NCBI GenBank assembly: GCA_030442035.1
Contig: JAUJEA010000004.1
Location: 1-64,000, forward strand
DNA from: Splendidivirga corallicola
Lineage (GTDB): Bacteria > Bacteroidota > Bacteroidia > Cytophagales > Cyclobacteriaceae
DNA length: 64,000 nucleotides
Direction: 5' to 3'
In this document: positions 35,515 to 45,507 of the stretch, in pieces
Layout: each line of letters starts with the position of its first letter
Position numbering within the stretch: position 1 is the stretch's first letter
Notes under the pieces: model-generated
The model's database searches: none
The model's input: the letters and a program-made list of their open reading frames with translations, nothing else
Told to the model about the DNA's origin: nothing
Translations under genes and position numbers: made by a program

Positions 35515-35576
35515 TTAAATTTTTTTGGGGTCACTTTTAGAAGGCTTTCCTTCATCATAATAGAATTGGACCCCAA
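35515..35576 (+). promoter_or_regulatory. T-tract and stacked inverted repeats in the sigma-fecR gap, locus B
   Basis: TTAAATTTTTTTGGGG (35515-35530) matches the T-tract of loci A and D. An inverted repeat TTGGGGTC (35525-35532) / GACCCCAA (35569-35576) encloses a small hairpin GAAGG-CTTT-CCTTC (35540-35553). It ends 19 bp before the fecR start, so it is leader structure or a regulatory site. Confidence 0.5.
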
Positions 35577-35595
35577 GTCATAATCGTTTTTTAAT

Positions 35596-36615
35596 ATGAA
35601 GTATCAAGACTATTCAGTAGAAGATTTTGTGAAGGATGAGTTTTTTGTGAATTGGGTGAAAGACAAGCAAACTGAGGCTGACCACTATTGGAAGATATGG
35701 ATTCGGAACAATCCCGAGAAATTGGAAACGGTGAACGCAGCCATCGATATCATAAATTCAATTAATTATAAAAACCAATACGAACTTTCGGAGAAAGAAT
35801 ATATTGAGGTATTTGAAGAAATTGTAAAGGGACGTACTCAGGATTATCAAAACGATCAACCGGGAAAGATATTCATGTTGAATAAGTTAGTTGCCGCGGT
35901 TCTTGTGCCAATATTGATCGCGGCGCTAGCTTTTTTCTATTACCAATCATCTGAGACAAAAGTATCTGCGAAGGAAACAACCTATCTCGCCAAAGAGAGC
36001 CCAATTGGTATAAAAACGACTTTTAAATTAGAAGATGGAACCAGGGTAAAATTAAACGCGGGAAGTTCGCTTAGATTTCCTGATAAATTTTCTGAGGATC
36101 AAAGGATAGTTTATTTAGAAGGTGAGGCCTTTTTTGATGTAGTAAAGGAAACGAGTCGTCCATTTTTAGTTGTTACAAATGATGTAGTCACCAAAGTGCT
36201 AGGTACCTCGTTCAACGTAAAAGGCAATTCAGTAAATCAAAGTGTTGAAGTTGCTTTGGTAACAGGTAAAGTTTCTGTGTCTGACAACGAAGGCAACTCC
36301 ATTATTTTGCAGCCAACGGAAATGGTCACCTTTGCAAATAGCAATATAGAAAAGAAGCGTTTTAACCATGATCTTATCACCGGTTGGACCTTAAATAGAT
36401 TGGTTTTTGACAAGGCTGACTCAAAGGAGGTAATTAATAAACTGGAGAAATGGTATGGAGTTAAATTCATACTTCAGGATGGATACATGTTTAAAGGAGA
36501 TTATACCGGCGTCTTTGAAAAGGAATCACTTGAAAATGTATTGAAAGGTATTGGCTATGCATCGGCGTTTGCCTATGAAATAAATGATAAAACGGTTTTC
36601 ATTAGTCACCATTAA
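35596..36615 (+). CDS. FecR-type anti-sigma factor (locus B)
   Basis: A 339-residue anti-sigma regulator built like that of locus A. The cytoplasmic head begins MKYQDYSVEDFVKDEFFVNWV, one membrane helix spans about 96-117, the FecR domain covers about 130-230 (LEDGTRVKLNAGSSL, LEGEAFFDV, VLGTSFNVK), and a C-terminal DUF4974-like domain (about 270-339) should meet the STN domain of SusC. The head should bind the sigma factor encoded just upstream. No truncation is seen. Confidence 0.92.
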   Translation: MKYQDYSVEDFVKDEFFVNWVKDKQTEADHYWKIWIRNNPEKLETVNAAIDIINSINYKNQYELSEKEYIEVFEEIVKGRTQDYQNDQPGKIFMLNKLVAAVLVPILIAALAFFYYQSSETKVSAKETTYLAKESPIGIKTTFKLEDGTRVKLNAGSSLRFPDKFSEDQRIVYLEGEAFFDVVKETSRPFLVVTNDVVTKVLGTSFNVKGNSVNQSVEVALVTGKVSVSDNEGNSIILQPTEMVTFANSNIEKKRFNHDLITGWTLNRLVFDKADSKEVINKLEKWYGVKFILQDGYMFKGDYTGVFEKESLENVLKGIGYASAFAYEINDKTVFISHH

Positions 36616-36644
36616 CTCTCAATCTATGAAAATTAATACAAGCT

Positions 36645-36762
36645 GACCAAAAAAACCGGATCCTCAAGAATCCGGTTCAACGCTTTAATTATTCTAAATG
36701 TCCAGTCCAGAATCATTAAAGCTACATTTAGTAAAATACTATTCACTAAACATTCTAAATTA
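36645..36762 (-). ncRNA. Predicted cis-antisense RNA over the susC leader, locus B
   Basis: By analogy with locus A, an antisense RNA of about 115 nt would start near the susC start codon and end at the minus-strand terminator. The candidate -7 element on the minus strand is the complement of TAAAATTA (36769-36776), seven of eight matches to TAnnTTTG; it lies inside codons 3-5 of susC, so it may reflect coding only. A 6-bp stem (TTTAGT/ACTAAA, near 36728-36751) would sit in its 5' half. The terminator is better supported than the promoter. Confidence 0.33.
36648..36677 (-). terminator. Minus-strand intrinsic terminator in the fecR-susC gap, locus B
   Basis: AACCGGAT (36654-36661) pairs with ATCCGGTT (36670-36677). 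On the minus strand the stem extends by a G.U and a C-G pair to 10 bp with tetraloop UUGA; on the plus strand the first of these would be an A.C mismatch. Seven A at 36649-36655 give the minus-strand U-tract. This supports leftward transcription. Confidence 0.6.
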
Positions 36763-39700
36763 TGAATTTAAAATTACTACGACAAATTCTAATGATGTCA
36801 AAATACCTGCTTTATGGCGTATTTCTTCAGGTTTTTCTCTTTACTATGCTTATGGCAGAGGAGGGAAAAGCACAAAGAGAGAGTGTGTATGATGTGAAAT
36901 TATCTGTGGAATGGAACAACATTTCTTTATCTAATGCTTTAAAAGAGCTCGAACAGAAAACTCATTTCAAGTTCACATATAATAATAACATGGTAAGTGA
37001 AGCTGAAAAGTTCACGATCAATACTCGGGGTTCCTTGGGACAAATTCTTAAATCAATGTCTAAAAGCGCTAATTTGAAATTCAGAAGGATTAATCGGAAT
37101 ATTCATGTTGGCGTAAAAGAGAGATTTGAAAAAGCTGTTCAGGAAAGAATAGAATATCCCTTATATGAGAAAACAATTTCCGGTAAGGTTACTTCGGCCG
37201 AAGATGGGGCAGGATTGCCCGGAGTAAATATAACAATACAAGGAACAACTCAGGGAGTTGTTACTGATGCCGATGGAAATTACAAAATGGCTGTTCCGGA
37301 TGAAGGTGCCAAACTTGTTTTTTCCTATGTTGGTTATATCAACCAGGTGGTTGATGTTGGGAACCAATCAATAATTAATGTTGAGCTTGTGCCGGATATA
37401 TCGCAGCTTGAGGAGATTGTGGTAACTGCATTTGGATTGGAAAAAGAGAAGAAAGCACTTGGATATTCTGTAACAGAAGTAGCGGGAAAAGAATTTACTG
37501 AATCAAGATCTGTCAATATTGGTACTGCACTGTCCGGAAAGGTAGCCGGTGTCAATGTATCCACTCCTGCTTCAGGTGCTGCCGGATCCAGTCGCGTTAT
37601 TATCAGAGGAGGATCCTCACTAACCGGATCCGATCAACCTTTATATGTTGTAAACGGTGTGCCTATTGACAACACCACTGCAGGAAGTGCTGGTCTGTGG
37701 GGTGGTAATGATGGTGGAGATGGATTATCTTCGATCAACCCCGACGATATAGAAAGTATTTCTGTACTGAAGGGAAATGCTGCCTCGGCACTTTATGGTT
37801 TCCGGGGTGCTAATGGAGTAATCATCATCACGACAAAGTCTGGCAAAGCCCGTAAGGGAATAGGCGTTGATTTCAATTCGAATTTTACATTTGACAGAGT
37901 CAACGATCTGACTGATTTCCAGAGAGAATACGGACATGGTAGTAATGGTCAAAAGCCAAGTAATCAGGCAAGCGCATTGCAAAATGGACAAAGCTCCTGG
38001 GGAGAGAGGCTTGATGGTTCAAGCGTAGTACAATTTGATGGTGTTTCCAGACCTTATTCGGATCAGGGACAAACATTAAATGATTTCTACAGAACAGGTT
38101 ATACCTGGACTAATACTATTGGTCTATCCGGTGGCAATGAAAATCATACTTATAGATTTTCAGCATCTAACTTGACTAATGATGACATTGTTCCTAATTC
38201 GGGTTTTAACAAAGATGCGTTTTCTGCTAACATATCCGGAAAATACGGTAAGCTAAGCTCTCAGATTACAGGTCAGTACACCAAGGAAACTGCGACAAAC
38301 AGGCCAAGGTTATCTGATTCTCCCGGGAATGCTAATTATACCACACTGATGATATCTCCGGCTATTACTTTCGAGAGCCTGAAAGGAACCACCGGTAAAT
38401 TAGGTGCTCAGGCAGATGGTACTGAACTTCAGCATCAAGGAAATGTGTTCGCACAAAATCCATATTGGGCAGCTTATCAATTTAGCAGAGAAGATGTGAA
38501 AGACAGATTCTTAGGATCTGCATCCTTGAAATACGATATAACCGATTGGCTATATGTACAAGGTAGAATAGGTACGGATCAGTTTACCAGAACGGCAGAA
38601 GGTGTGGAAGCTTATGGTACAGCCTATAAAGGTTTGGGAAGCGTTAACATTACAACCCTGAAAGTCAGAGAAGATAATCTTGATTTGTTCATTGGTCTGA
38701 ACAAAGACTTTCAAAACTTCAACGTAGATGTTTTATTGGGTGGTAACAGAATGAGAAGAAAGTCTGAAAGTGTAAGGATCGGTGGAAACGACCTTAATAT
38801 TCCATTCTTCCATTCAGTTACTAATGTAGCTAACCAAACATATAGCTATGGTTTCTCTGAGTGGGGGACTAACGCAATCTTTGGCTCTGCCACCATTTCA
38901 TATCAGAATATTATATTCTTGACAGCAACGGCCAGAGAAGATGCGTTCAGTACGCTTTCAAGAGATGACAACAAAGTCTTTTACCCCTCCGTAAGTACGA
39001 GTTTTATGCTTTCCGACGCTTTGCCATTACCGGAATTCTTCACCATGGCCAAACTAAGAGTTGGTTGGGCTCAGACCGGAGGTGGATCAACAGCACCTTA
39101 TGGGTTGAGTCAAACATATAGCCTTAATTCAAATTCACATGCCAATGGTGCAGTTTTGGGAAATATTACCAATAGAGGAACAGTACCAAATGCTGCCTTG
39201 AAGCCCCTTGTGTCATCTGAGATCGAGTTTGGATTTGATGTGAGATTACTGGACAATAGAATTGGAATTGATTTCACCTATTACGACAGGACTACCACAG
39301 ACGATATTTTGAATACCACTATTTCTCAAACATCTGGTTTTGGAAGTACAACGATCAATGTGGGAGAAGTAACTAATAAAGGTATTGAATTGTTAATAAA
39401 TGCAACTCCTGTTGAAACGTCAAACTTTAGATGGGATCTGTCATTTAACATGGCCAATAATAAGAGTAATGTTGTGAACCTTGGATCTGATGCTGAAGGT
39501 AATCCTATAGAGTTCTTGAATTTGCAGGAAGCCAGAACACGTCAGGAGAGAATAAGAAACTATTTAGGCCAACCTGCTGGTGTTATAGCTGGTTACAGGC
39601 ACAAAACGATCAATGGTCAAAAAGTTTATACGGACCAGGGTTTTCCTGTTAGAAGCGATGATTTTGAGATATTAGGAGAAGGAAGACATCCATTCAGTGC

Positions 39701-40211
39701 AGGTTTAAACAACAGTTTCAGGTATAAAAACTTCAACATGAGCTTCTTAATTGACGTGAGAAGTGGCGGCTCGGTGATGTCCGGCACAAACGTTTTGGCT
39801 TATGGGTTTGGAGTTCATAAAGAAACGCTACCCGGACGTGAGACAGGTTTGACCGTTACTGGTGTTAACAACGAAGGTGCTCCTTTGACTGTGAACATTG
39901 CACCAACCGAGGTCGATGACTATTATGGTCAATACAATAATATTACTGAGTATTTTGTCTACGATGCTTCTTTTGGAAAGTTAAGACAATTTAGTTTGGG
40001 TTATACTTTCCCTCAATCGTTCTTGGACAAAACACCATTTAATACGTTGAATTTGTCTTTTGTTGGAAGAAATCTATTGTTGTTATGGTCTGATGTACCC
40101 AATATCGATCCTGAATCAGCTTATTCAAATAGTACTGGTGCCCAGGGTTTGGAATTCTTTGCACTACCCGCAACAAGGAATTTTGGATTTAATCTTTCAG
40201 TAACGTTTTAA
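36762..40211 (+). CDS. SusC-type TonB-dependent transporter with STN domain (locus B)
   Basis: An 1149-residue outer-membrane transporter. Signal peptide to about residue 38; STN domain about 46-117; CarboxypepD_reg-like domain 137-208; then EEIVVTAFGLEKEKKALGYSV (217-237), which differs from the VVVGYGTQKK form in loci A and C and marks another SusC subclass; plug about 238-360; barrel to the C-terminal aromatic-rich end (NFGFNLSVTF). The STN domain implies signalling through the FecR of this locus. susD follows after 27 bp. The transported glycan is unknown. Confidence 0.95.
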   Translation: MNLKLLRQILMMSKYLLYGVFLQVFLFTMLMAEEGKAQRESVYDVKLSVEWNNISLSNALKELEQKTHFKFTYNNNMVSEAEKFTINTRGSLGQILKSMSKSANLKFRRINRNIHVGVKERFEKAVQERIEYPLYEKTISGKVTSAEDGAGLPGVNITIQGTTQGVVTDADGNYKMAVPDEGAKLVFSYVGYINQVVDVGNQSIINVELVPDISQLEEIVVTAFGLEKEKKALGYSVTEVAGKEFTESRSVNIGTALSGKVAGVNVSTPASGAAGSSRVIIRGGSSLTGSDQPLYVVNGVPIDNTTAGSAGLWGGNDGGDGLSSINPDDIESISVLKGNAASALYGFRGANGVIIITTKSGKARKGIGVDFNSNFTFDRVNDLTDFQREYGHGSNGQKPSNQASALQNGQSSWGERLDGSSVVQFDGVSRPYSDQGQTLNDFYRTGYTWTNTIGLSGGNENHTYRFSASNLTNDDIVPNSGFNKDAFSANISGKYGKLSSQITGQYTKETATNRPRLSDSPGNANYTTLMISPAITFESLKGTTGKLGAQADGTELQHQGNVFAQNPYWAAYQFSREDVKDRFLGSASLKYDITDWLYVQGRIGTDQFTRTAEGVEAYGTAYKGLGSVNITTLKVREDNLDLFIGLNKDFQNFNVDVLLGGNRMRRKSESVRIGGNDLNIPFFHSVTNVANQTYSYGFSEWGTNAIFGSATISYQNIIFLTATAREDAFSTLSRDDNKVFYPSVSTSFMLSDALPLPEFFTMAKLRVGWAQTGGGSTAPYGLSQTYSLNSNSHANGAVLGNITNRGTVPNAALKPLVSSEIEFGFDVRLLDNRIGIDFTYYDRTTTDDILNTTISQTSGFGSTTINVGEVTNKGIELLINATPVETSNFRWDLSFNMANNKSNVVNLGSDAEGNPIEFLNLQEARTRQERIRNYLGQPAGVIAGYRHKTINGQKVYTDQGFPVRSDDFEILGEGRHPFSAGLNNSFRYKNFNMSFLIDVRSGGSVMSGTNVLAYGFGVHKETLPGRETGLTVTGVNNEGAPLTVNIAPTEVDDYYGQYNNITEYFVYDASFGKLRQFSLGYTFPQSFLDKTPFNTLNLSFVGRNLLLLWSDVPNIDPESAYSNSTGAQGLEFFALPATRNFGFNLSVTF

Positions 40212-40238
40212 TTGGTGCTCACTTAAAAAATTAACAAA

Positions 40239-41819
40239 ATGAAAAATAGATTTTTCTCAGCAGCGCTAATAGTTTTACTGCTAATTGGGCCTGCGTGTAG
40301 TAATGAAGATCTTTTGGATTTAAATGTCAATCCAAATGCATCAAATGAAATTGACTTAAGATTCCTTCTGGCCTCCGGAATGATGGAAATGGCCGGAACT
40401 AGATATGAAAGCTGGAGAGCGAACCTGATCTATAGTTCTACCATGATTCAGCACAACGCCTCTCTGGCAGGGTATTGGGTAGGAGATAAGTATCTCTATA
40501 ATGCCGGATACAGTGCTTCTCAGTGGGAAAGATATTACCCCAATGTACTGGAGTCTATAACGCATGTTATGGATAAAACGGCGGATGTACCTGAAAGCGC
40601 TAATCTAAATGCTATGGCTACTATAGCCAGATGCTTTGCATTGCATAGATTAACAGACCTATATGGAGCAATCCCTTACGGTGAGGCTGGTAGAGGTTTG
40701 GAAGGCCAGGAATTTTGGTTTCCAGCCTATGAAACACAGGAGCAAGTTTACACTTCATTGATCGCTGATCTTAAAGCGGCCAGGGGTGCACTTTCCGCCG
40801 GTGGGGATGATGTTGGTATTCAAGACGTATTGTTTGAAGGTGATGTAGTTAAATGGCAGAGGTTTGCCAATTCATTGTTGGTAAGAATTGGTATGAGAAT
40901 GTCCGGTGTTGACAATGCCACCGCCAGAAGTACGGTTGAAGAAGCTGTGGCCCATAGTGCCGGAGTTTTTACCTCAAATGCTGATAATGCCATGATCGTT
41001 CATTCCGATGCCGGTGGAATTAACAGGAACGGAAATTCAGAAGTGTTCCGCGCAGGTAATGGGGGTGAAAATAACAATGCACGTCCGTCGGAAACCTTTA
41101 TCGATTGGATGCAAAATGGAAACGATCCAAGGTTGATGATCATCAGCGGAGGAACTGGTGACTCACAAGACCCAACAACATGGGATACCGATCCGGCCAA
41201 TCAAATAGGACTGCCAAATGGTTATGATAACAATACCATTCTTCCAAAGGCTGTAGCTGATGGCGTCGTTGCCAATGAAGCGGATTTCAATGTGAATCTC
41301 TATTCATTCCTAAACCCTTTATTGTATGACTATGATGATCCTACGTTTTTTATCACGCATGCTGAAGTATCATTGGCTTTAGCTGAAGCTACTTTGAACG
41401 GATGGAACGTTGGTGGTTCAAGCGCTGAAGAACTGTTTGAAGCTGGCGTAAGATCCGCCATTTCCAATTGGGAGAGTTATGATGCATCGCTGGCAGTATC
41501 CAGCACAGATGTGGATACATATATTGCCGGCCTTGGTTTTGGAGGCGCTTCCGCAGCAGATCAGGAAAGAATGATTGGAGAACAATATTGGGCAGCTACT
41601 TATTTCAATCATTATGAGTCCTATGCTAACTGGAGAAGAACAGGTTTTCCTGCATTGGTGCCTACCAACTATTCAGGAAACTTAACCAGTGGGCAAATCC
41701 CACGAAGATTGAGATATCCCGAAGGAGAGATTAGCGGTAACCCTGAAAGCTATGCCGCGGCTATAGCAGCCCAGGGTCCCGATGAATACATGACCAAGTT
41801 ATGGTGGGATGTAAACTAG
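40239..41819 (+). CDS. SusD-like outer-membrane lipoprotein, SusD-like_2 type (locus B)
   Basis: A 526-residue lipoprotein (Cys20 in GPAC) of the SusD subgroup that typically starts DLNVNPNAS and pairs with the TAFGL class of SusC, as here. The N-terminal helical region includes FLLASGMMEMAG and ARCFALHRLTDLYGAIPYGEA; the C-terminal part includes FITHAEVSLALAEA and EQYWAATYFNHYESYANWRRTGFP. It should bind glycan over the SusC channel. It differs clearly from the SusD proteins of loci A and C. A strong hairpin follows its stop codon. Confidence 0.93.
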   Translation: MKNRFFSAALIVLLLIGPACSNEDLLDLNVNPNASNEIDLRFLLASGMMEMAGTRYESWRANLIYSSTMIQHNASLAGYWVGDKYLYNAGYSASQWERYYPNVLESITHVMDKTADVPESANLNAMATIARCFALHRLTDLYGAIPYGEAGRGLEGQEFWFPAYETQEQVYTSLIADLKAARGALSAGGDDVGIQDVLFEGDVVKWQRFANSLLVRIGMRMSGVDNATARSTVEEAVAHSAGVFTSNADNAMIVHSDAGGINRNGNSEVFRAGNGGENNNARPSETFIDWMQNGNDPRLMIISGGTGDSQDPTTWDTDPANQIGLPNGYDNNTILPKAVADGVVANEADFNVNLYSFLNPLLYDYDDPTFFITHAEVSLALAEATLNGWNVGGSSAEELFEAGVRSAISNWESYDASLAVSSTDVDTYIAGLGFGGASAADQERMIGEQYWAATYFNHYESYANWRRTGFPALVPTNYSGNLTSGQIPRRLRYPEGEISGNPESYAAAIAAQGPDEYMTKLWWDVN

Positions 41820-41836
41820 AATTTTTGCCACAAAAG

Positions 41837-41867
41837 AATCAGGAAACGAATTACTCGTTTCCTGATT
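41837..41867 (+). terminator. Intrinsic terminator after susD, locus B
   Basis: AATCAGGAAACGA (41837-41849) pairs perfectly with TCGTTTCCTGATT (41855-41867) over 13 bp with loop ATTAC, followed by TTCTTTC. It separates susCD from the FG-GAP gene. Confidence 0.85.
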
Positions 41868-41979
41868 TTCTTTCATTATACATGGTTCTTATTAATTGAT
41901 AAATGATGAATAGAATTCTTCCCTGAAATGAATTGAGTGAAGCTGCTTTTGAGTAATACGGGTGCAAATATTGAATGCA

Positions 41980-44900
41980 ATGATGATGAGAACTAAATTT
42001 CTATTGGCTGTATTCTACATAATTTTTACAACAGGTAGTTTCTCCGTTGCTCAAAAAAAATTATTTGAACTAATCCCCTCCTCGAAAACCAATGTAACAT
42101 TCAATAACCAGCTGGTGGATACCAAAGAGCATAACATTCTAATCTATTCCAATTATTACGGTGGTGCTGGGGTCGGTGTAGGAGATTTTAATAATGACGG
42201 ACTTCAGGATTTATTTTTTGCAGGAAATCTGGTGGCAGATGAACTGTACCTGAACAAAGGTAATTTTCAATTTGAAAATATTACTGAAAGCGCCGGGATC
42301 AAGGATAATGGTGGCTGGTCTTCAGGTGTGGTAGTAGGAGATGTTAACAATGATGGATGGCTGGATATTTATGTGACCAGAGAACTATATGATGATGATC
42401 CGGAATTAAGAAGAAATAAACTATACATCAATAACGGAGATCTTACTTTTTCCGAGCTCAGTGCCCCCTATAAAGTCGATCATGATGGTAGAACCAGGCA
42501 TGCTGTTTTCTTTGATTATAACCAAGATGGATGGCTTGATTTATTCTTGCTTACCCAACCTCCAAATCCGGGTAACTATTCTCCCATGTATGGAACAAAT
42601 CTGGGACTTTATAAATATGCTCCCCAATTATTAAGAAATACAGGTAAAGGTTATTTTGAAAACGTATCCAAGGGTTCAGGATTGGACGTACCGGGATTTC
42701 CAAATAGTGTATCGGCAAATGATTTTAATAATGATGGTTGGGTAGATCTATACCTGGCCAATGATTTTAAAGCTCCTGATAAGCTTTATTTAAACAAAGG
42801 CAATGGTACTTTCGAAAATGTGCTCAATGAAAGCAGCGGCCATATTACCTATTTCAGTATGGGAGTTGATGCAGCAGACATCAATAACGACGGTTTTATT
42901 GATGTAAATGTATTGGATATGTCTGCAGAAAAGAATGATAGGATAAAGGCCAATATGAGTGGTATGAATCCAAAAGCATTCTGGAATATTGTCAGACAGG
43001 GAGGACACTATCAATATATGTATAATACACTGCAGCTTAACAATGGAATCATTGGTTCAGAAGAATTATCATTCAGTGATATTGCACAGATTTCCGGAGT
43101 GGCAAGTACCGATTGGAGTTGGTCAAATCTGATCGCTGATTTTGATAATGATGGTAAAAAAGATATTTATATCACCAATGGTTTATTAAGAGATATAAGA
43201 AATACAGACTCGGATAAGGACTTTGCAAAGTATGTAACCCGAATTGCCGATGAGTTTGTTCGTAACAATCCGAATGCAGGGGATGTCAGCATTTGGGATA
43301 TCCTTGATTTGGAAGAGGCTTTGGAGATCATTCCTACTAACCCGTTGTCAAACTATGCTTACAGGAACAATACAGGGTTGAGTTTCTCTAATGCAACGGC
43401 TGATTGGGGATTGGAATATAAATCATTCTCCAATGGATCAGCATTTGTTGATTTAAATAATGACGGGACATTAGATTTGGTTGTAAACAATGTGAATGAG
43501 GAAGCATTTATATTCAGGAATAACGCTCGTGAAATCAATAAAAATAACTATATCAGAATTTCCTTGAACAGTGATTCCCCGATACTGGGATGCAAAATCA
43601 GCGTCTCGACTAATGGAGAGAAACAATGGTATGAATTTTCCAGCGTGAGAGGTATGTACTCCTGCTCGGAGCAGATAGCGCATTTTGGACTGGGTGGATC
43701 GTCAGAAGTAGAAGAATTGACAGTATATTGGAATGATGGAAATGTTACCAAACTCCAAAACCTGGACGTAAATCAGCACCTCATAGTAAGTAAGCAAAAT
43801 AGTAAACCTCAGCAATTAAAATCACTTGTACATCAAAAGAATTTCAAAAAGATAGATACCCGGGATTTAGGCTTGGTGTTTCATCATGAGGAGAACGATT
43901 TTGATGATTATACCAAACAGGTTCTTCTACCACATAAGATGTCTCAATTCGGACCGGCCCTGGCCGTTGATGATGTCAATGGCGATGATAGAGATGATAT
44001 TTATATTGGTGGAGCTACAGATCAGAAACCCGGACTATTTTTTCAAAACGAGGACGGAACATTTACTGCAGACCAGTCTGACCTTTGGAGGAAAGAGGCC
44101 ATGTATGAGGATATTGATGCTGTATTTTTTGATTTTGATTTGGATGGCGATAAAGATCTGTATGTTGTGAGCGGCGGTAACAAATATCCAAGTGGATCTG
44201 AGGCTTATCAAGACAGGCTATATAAGAATAATGGGCAAGGAGGATTTGAGAGGCTAAAGGAGGCGCTACCAAAGTTTAATGAAAGCGGTGCATGTGTTCG
44301 CTCTTATGATTTTGACGGTGATGGCGATCTGGATTTATTCGTAGGAGGCAGGCATGTGCCCTGGAGTTATCCGGAACCAACTACCAGCAGACTTTTGCTC
44401 AATGAAAAAGGTAATTTCAAAGATATAACCAAAAAAGTAGCCAGGAACCTGATTGATATCGGTATGGTAACGGATGCCATTTGGACTGATTTTGATCAGG
44501 ATGGGCTCACGGATATACTGTTGGTGGGTGAGTGGATGCCTGTTACCTTTATGAGATTTACAGGAGAGTCCTTTTATAATGCCACCAATGAATTTGGATT
44601 GGATCAAACCTCCGGATGGTGGAGCAGCATTGAAGAGGGCGATACGGACCAGGATGGAGATATTGACTATGTCATAGGAAATCTGGGTTTGAATTATAAA
44701 TATAAGGCCACCAGGGATGAACCATTTGAAGTTTATTACAAGGATTTTGATAACAGTGGGCAAAAAGATATTGTGCTGAGTTATTACAATTTTGGAGAGA
44801 AATATCCACTTAGGGGGAGAAGTTGTTCTGCCCAGCAGGTTCCAATGATTGGTGAGAGATTTGAAACTTACAATTCTTTTGCATCTGCAAATTTATACGA

Positions 44901-45336
44901 CGTTTATGGTCTCAGTGAATTGAATAAAGCCCTTAATTATAAGGCGAATATTTTCGCACATGTACACCTTGAAAATTTGGGCAAAGGAAAATTTGAGATT
45001 GAACAATTACCGGAATATGCTCAAATATCATCTATTAACGATCTGATAATTCATGATTTCAGTGGAAATGGCAAAGAGGATATATTGGCAGTTGGCAATA
45101 ATTTTCCTGTTGAGATCGAAACCCCTCGAAATGATGCGGGAAAGGGTGTTTTTCTTATCAACAATGGAAATGATTATGATACACCACTCCCTTCAGAATC
45201 GGGTTTTTTTGCTCCGAAAAATGCCAAGAAGCTTTCCTTCATTGTAGTCAAAAATTCCTTGATGGTTATAATTGCCAATAATAATGATCATTTGGAATTG
45301 TTCGAAATTGTGGATTTGGATCACAATGTTAATTGA
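41980..45336 (+). CDS. FG-GAP/ASPIC (CRTAC1-like) double-propeller protein (locus B)
   Basis: About 1118 residues from ATG 41980; the frame is open from a GTG at 41962. Unlike its paralogues in loci A and C it has an ordinary signal peptide (ending near SFSVAQ) and no lipobox. Seven calcium-type loops (first Asp near 69; GDFNNDGLQDLF to VDLNNDGTLDLV) come before the ASPIC/UnbV domain (RISLNSD to LIVSKQ), and seven after it (DDVNGDDRDDIY to HDFSGNGKEDIL), predicting two seven-bladed propellers. The shared C-terminal signature VEIETPRNDAGKGVFL is present. It is separated from susD by a terminator and a 160-bp gap, so it may have its own promoter. Function unknown. Confidence 0.87.
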   Translation: MMMRTKFLLAVFYIIFTTGSFSVAQKKLFELIPSSKTNVTFNNQLVDTKEHNILIYSNYYGGAGVGVGDFNNDGLQDLFFAGNLVADELYLNKGNFQFENITESAGIKDNGGWSSGVVVGDVNNDGWLDIYVTRELYDDDPELRRNKLYINNGDLTFSELSAPYKVDHDGRTRHAVFFDYNQDGWLDLFLLTQPPNPGNYSPMYGTNLGLYKYAPQLLRNTGKGYFENVSKGSGLDVPGFPNSVSANDFNNDGWVDLYLANDFKAPDKLYLNKGNGTFENVLNESSGHITYFSMGVDAADINNDGFIDVNVLDMSAEKNDRIKANMSGMNPKAFWNIVRQGGHYQYMYNTLQLNNGIIGSEELSFSDIAQISGVASTDWSWSNLIADFDNDGKKDIYITNGLLRDIRNTDSDKDFAKYVTRIADEFVRNNPNAGDVSIWDILDLEEALEIIPTNPLSNYAYRNNTGLSFSNATADWGLEYKSFSNGSAFVDLNNDGTLDLVVNNVNEEAFIFRNNAREINKNNYIRISLNSDSPILGCKISVSTNGEKQWYEFSSVRGMYSCSEQIAHFGLGGSSEVEELTVYWNDGNVTKLQNLDVNQHLIVSKQNSKPQQLKSLVHQKNFKKIDTRDLGLVFHHEENDFDDYTKQVLLPHKMSQFGPALAVDDVNGDDRDDIYIGGATDQKPGLFFQNEDGTFTADQSDLWRKEAMYEDIDAVFFDFDLDGDKDLYVVSGGNKYPSGSEAYQDRLYKNNGQGGFERLKEALPKFNESGACVRSYDFDGDGDLDLFVGGRHVPWSYPEPTTSRLLLNEKGNFKDITKKVARNLIDIGMVTDAIWTDFDQDGLTDILLVGEWMPVTFMRFTGESFYNATNEFGLDQTSGWWSSIEEGDTDQDGDIDYVIGNLGLNYKYKATRDEPFEVYYKDFDNSGQKDIVLSYYNFGEKYPLRGRSCSAQQVPMIGERFETYNSFASANLYDVYGLSELNKALNYKANIFAHVHLENLGKGKFEIEQLPEYAQISSINDLIIHDFSGNGKEDILAVGNNFPVEIETPRNDAGKGVFLINNGNDYDTPLPSESGFFAPKNAKKLSFIVVKNSLMVIIANNNDHLELFEIVDLDHNVN

Positions 45337-45507
45337 GCAAAACAAAAGTACAAATGCACTTCATTAGGCCCGAGTGTAATTAATCAATTCAGCACATTGG
45401 AACAGTTTTTACAACATTATGATAAATGTTGATGAGCTGACTATATTCGATTTTATGAAAATCGCCATATTTATTTTAACTTTAAAATTGATTGCGTTTG
45501 TTCATCT

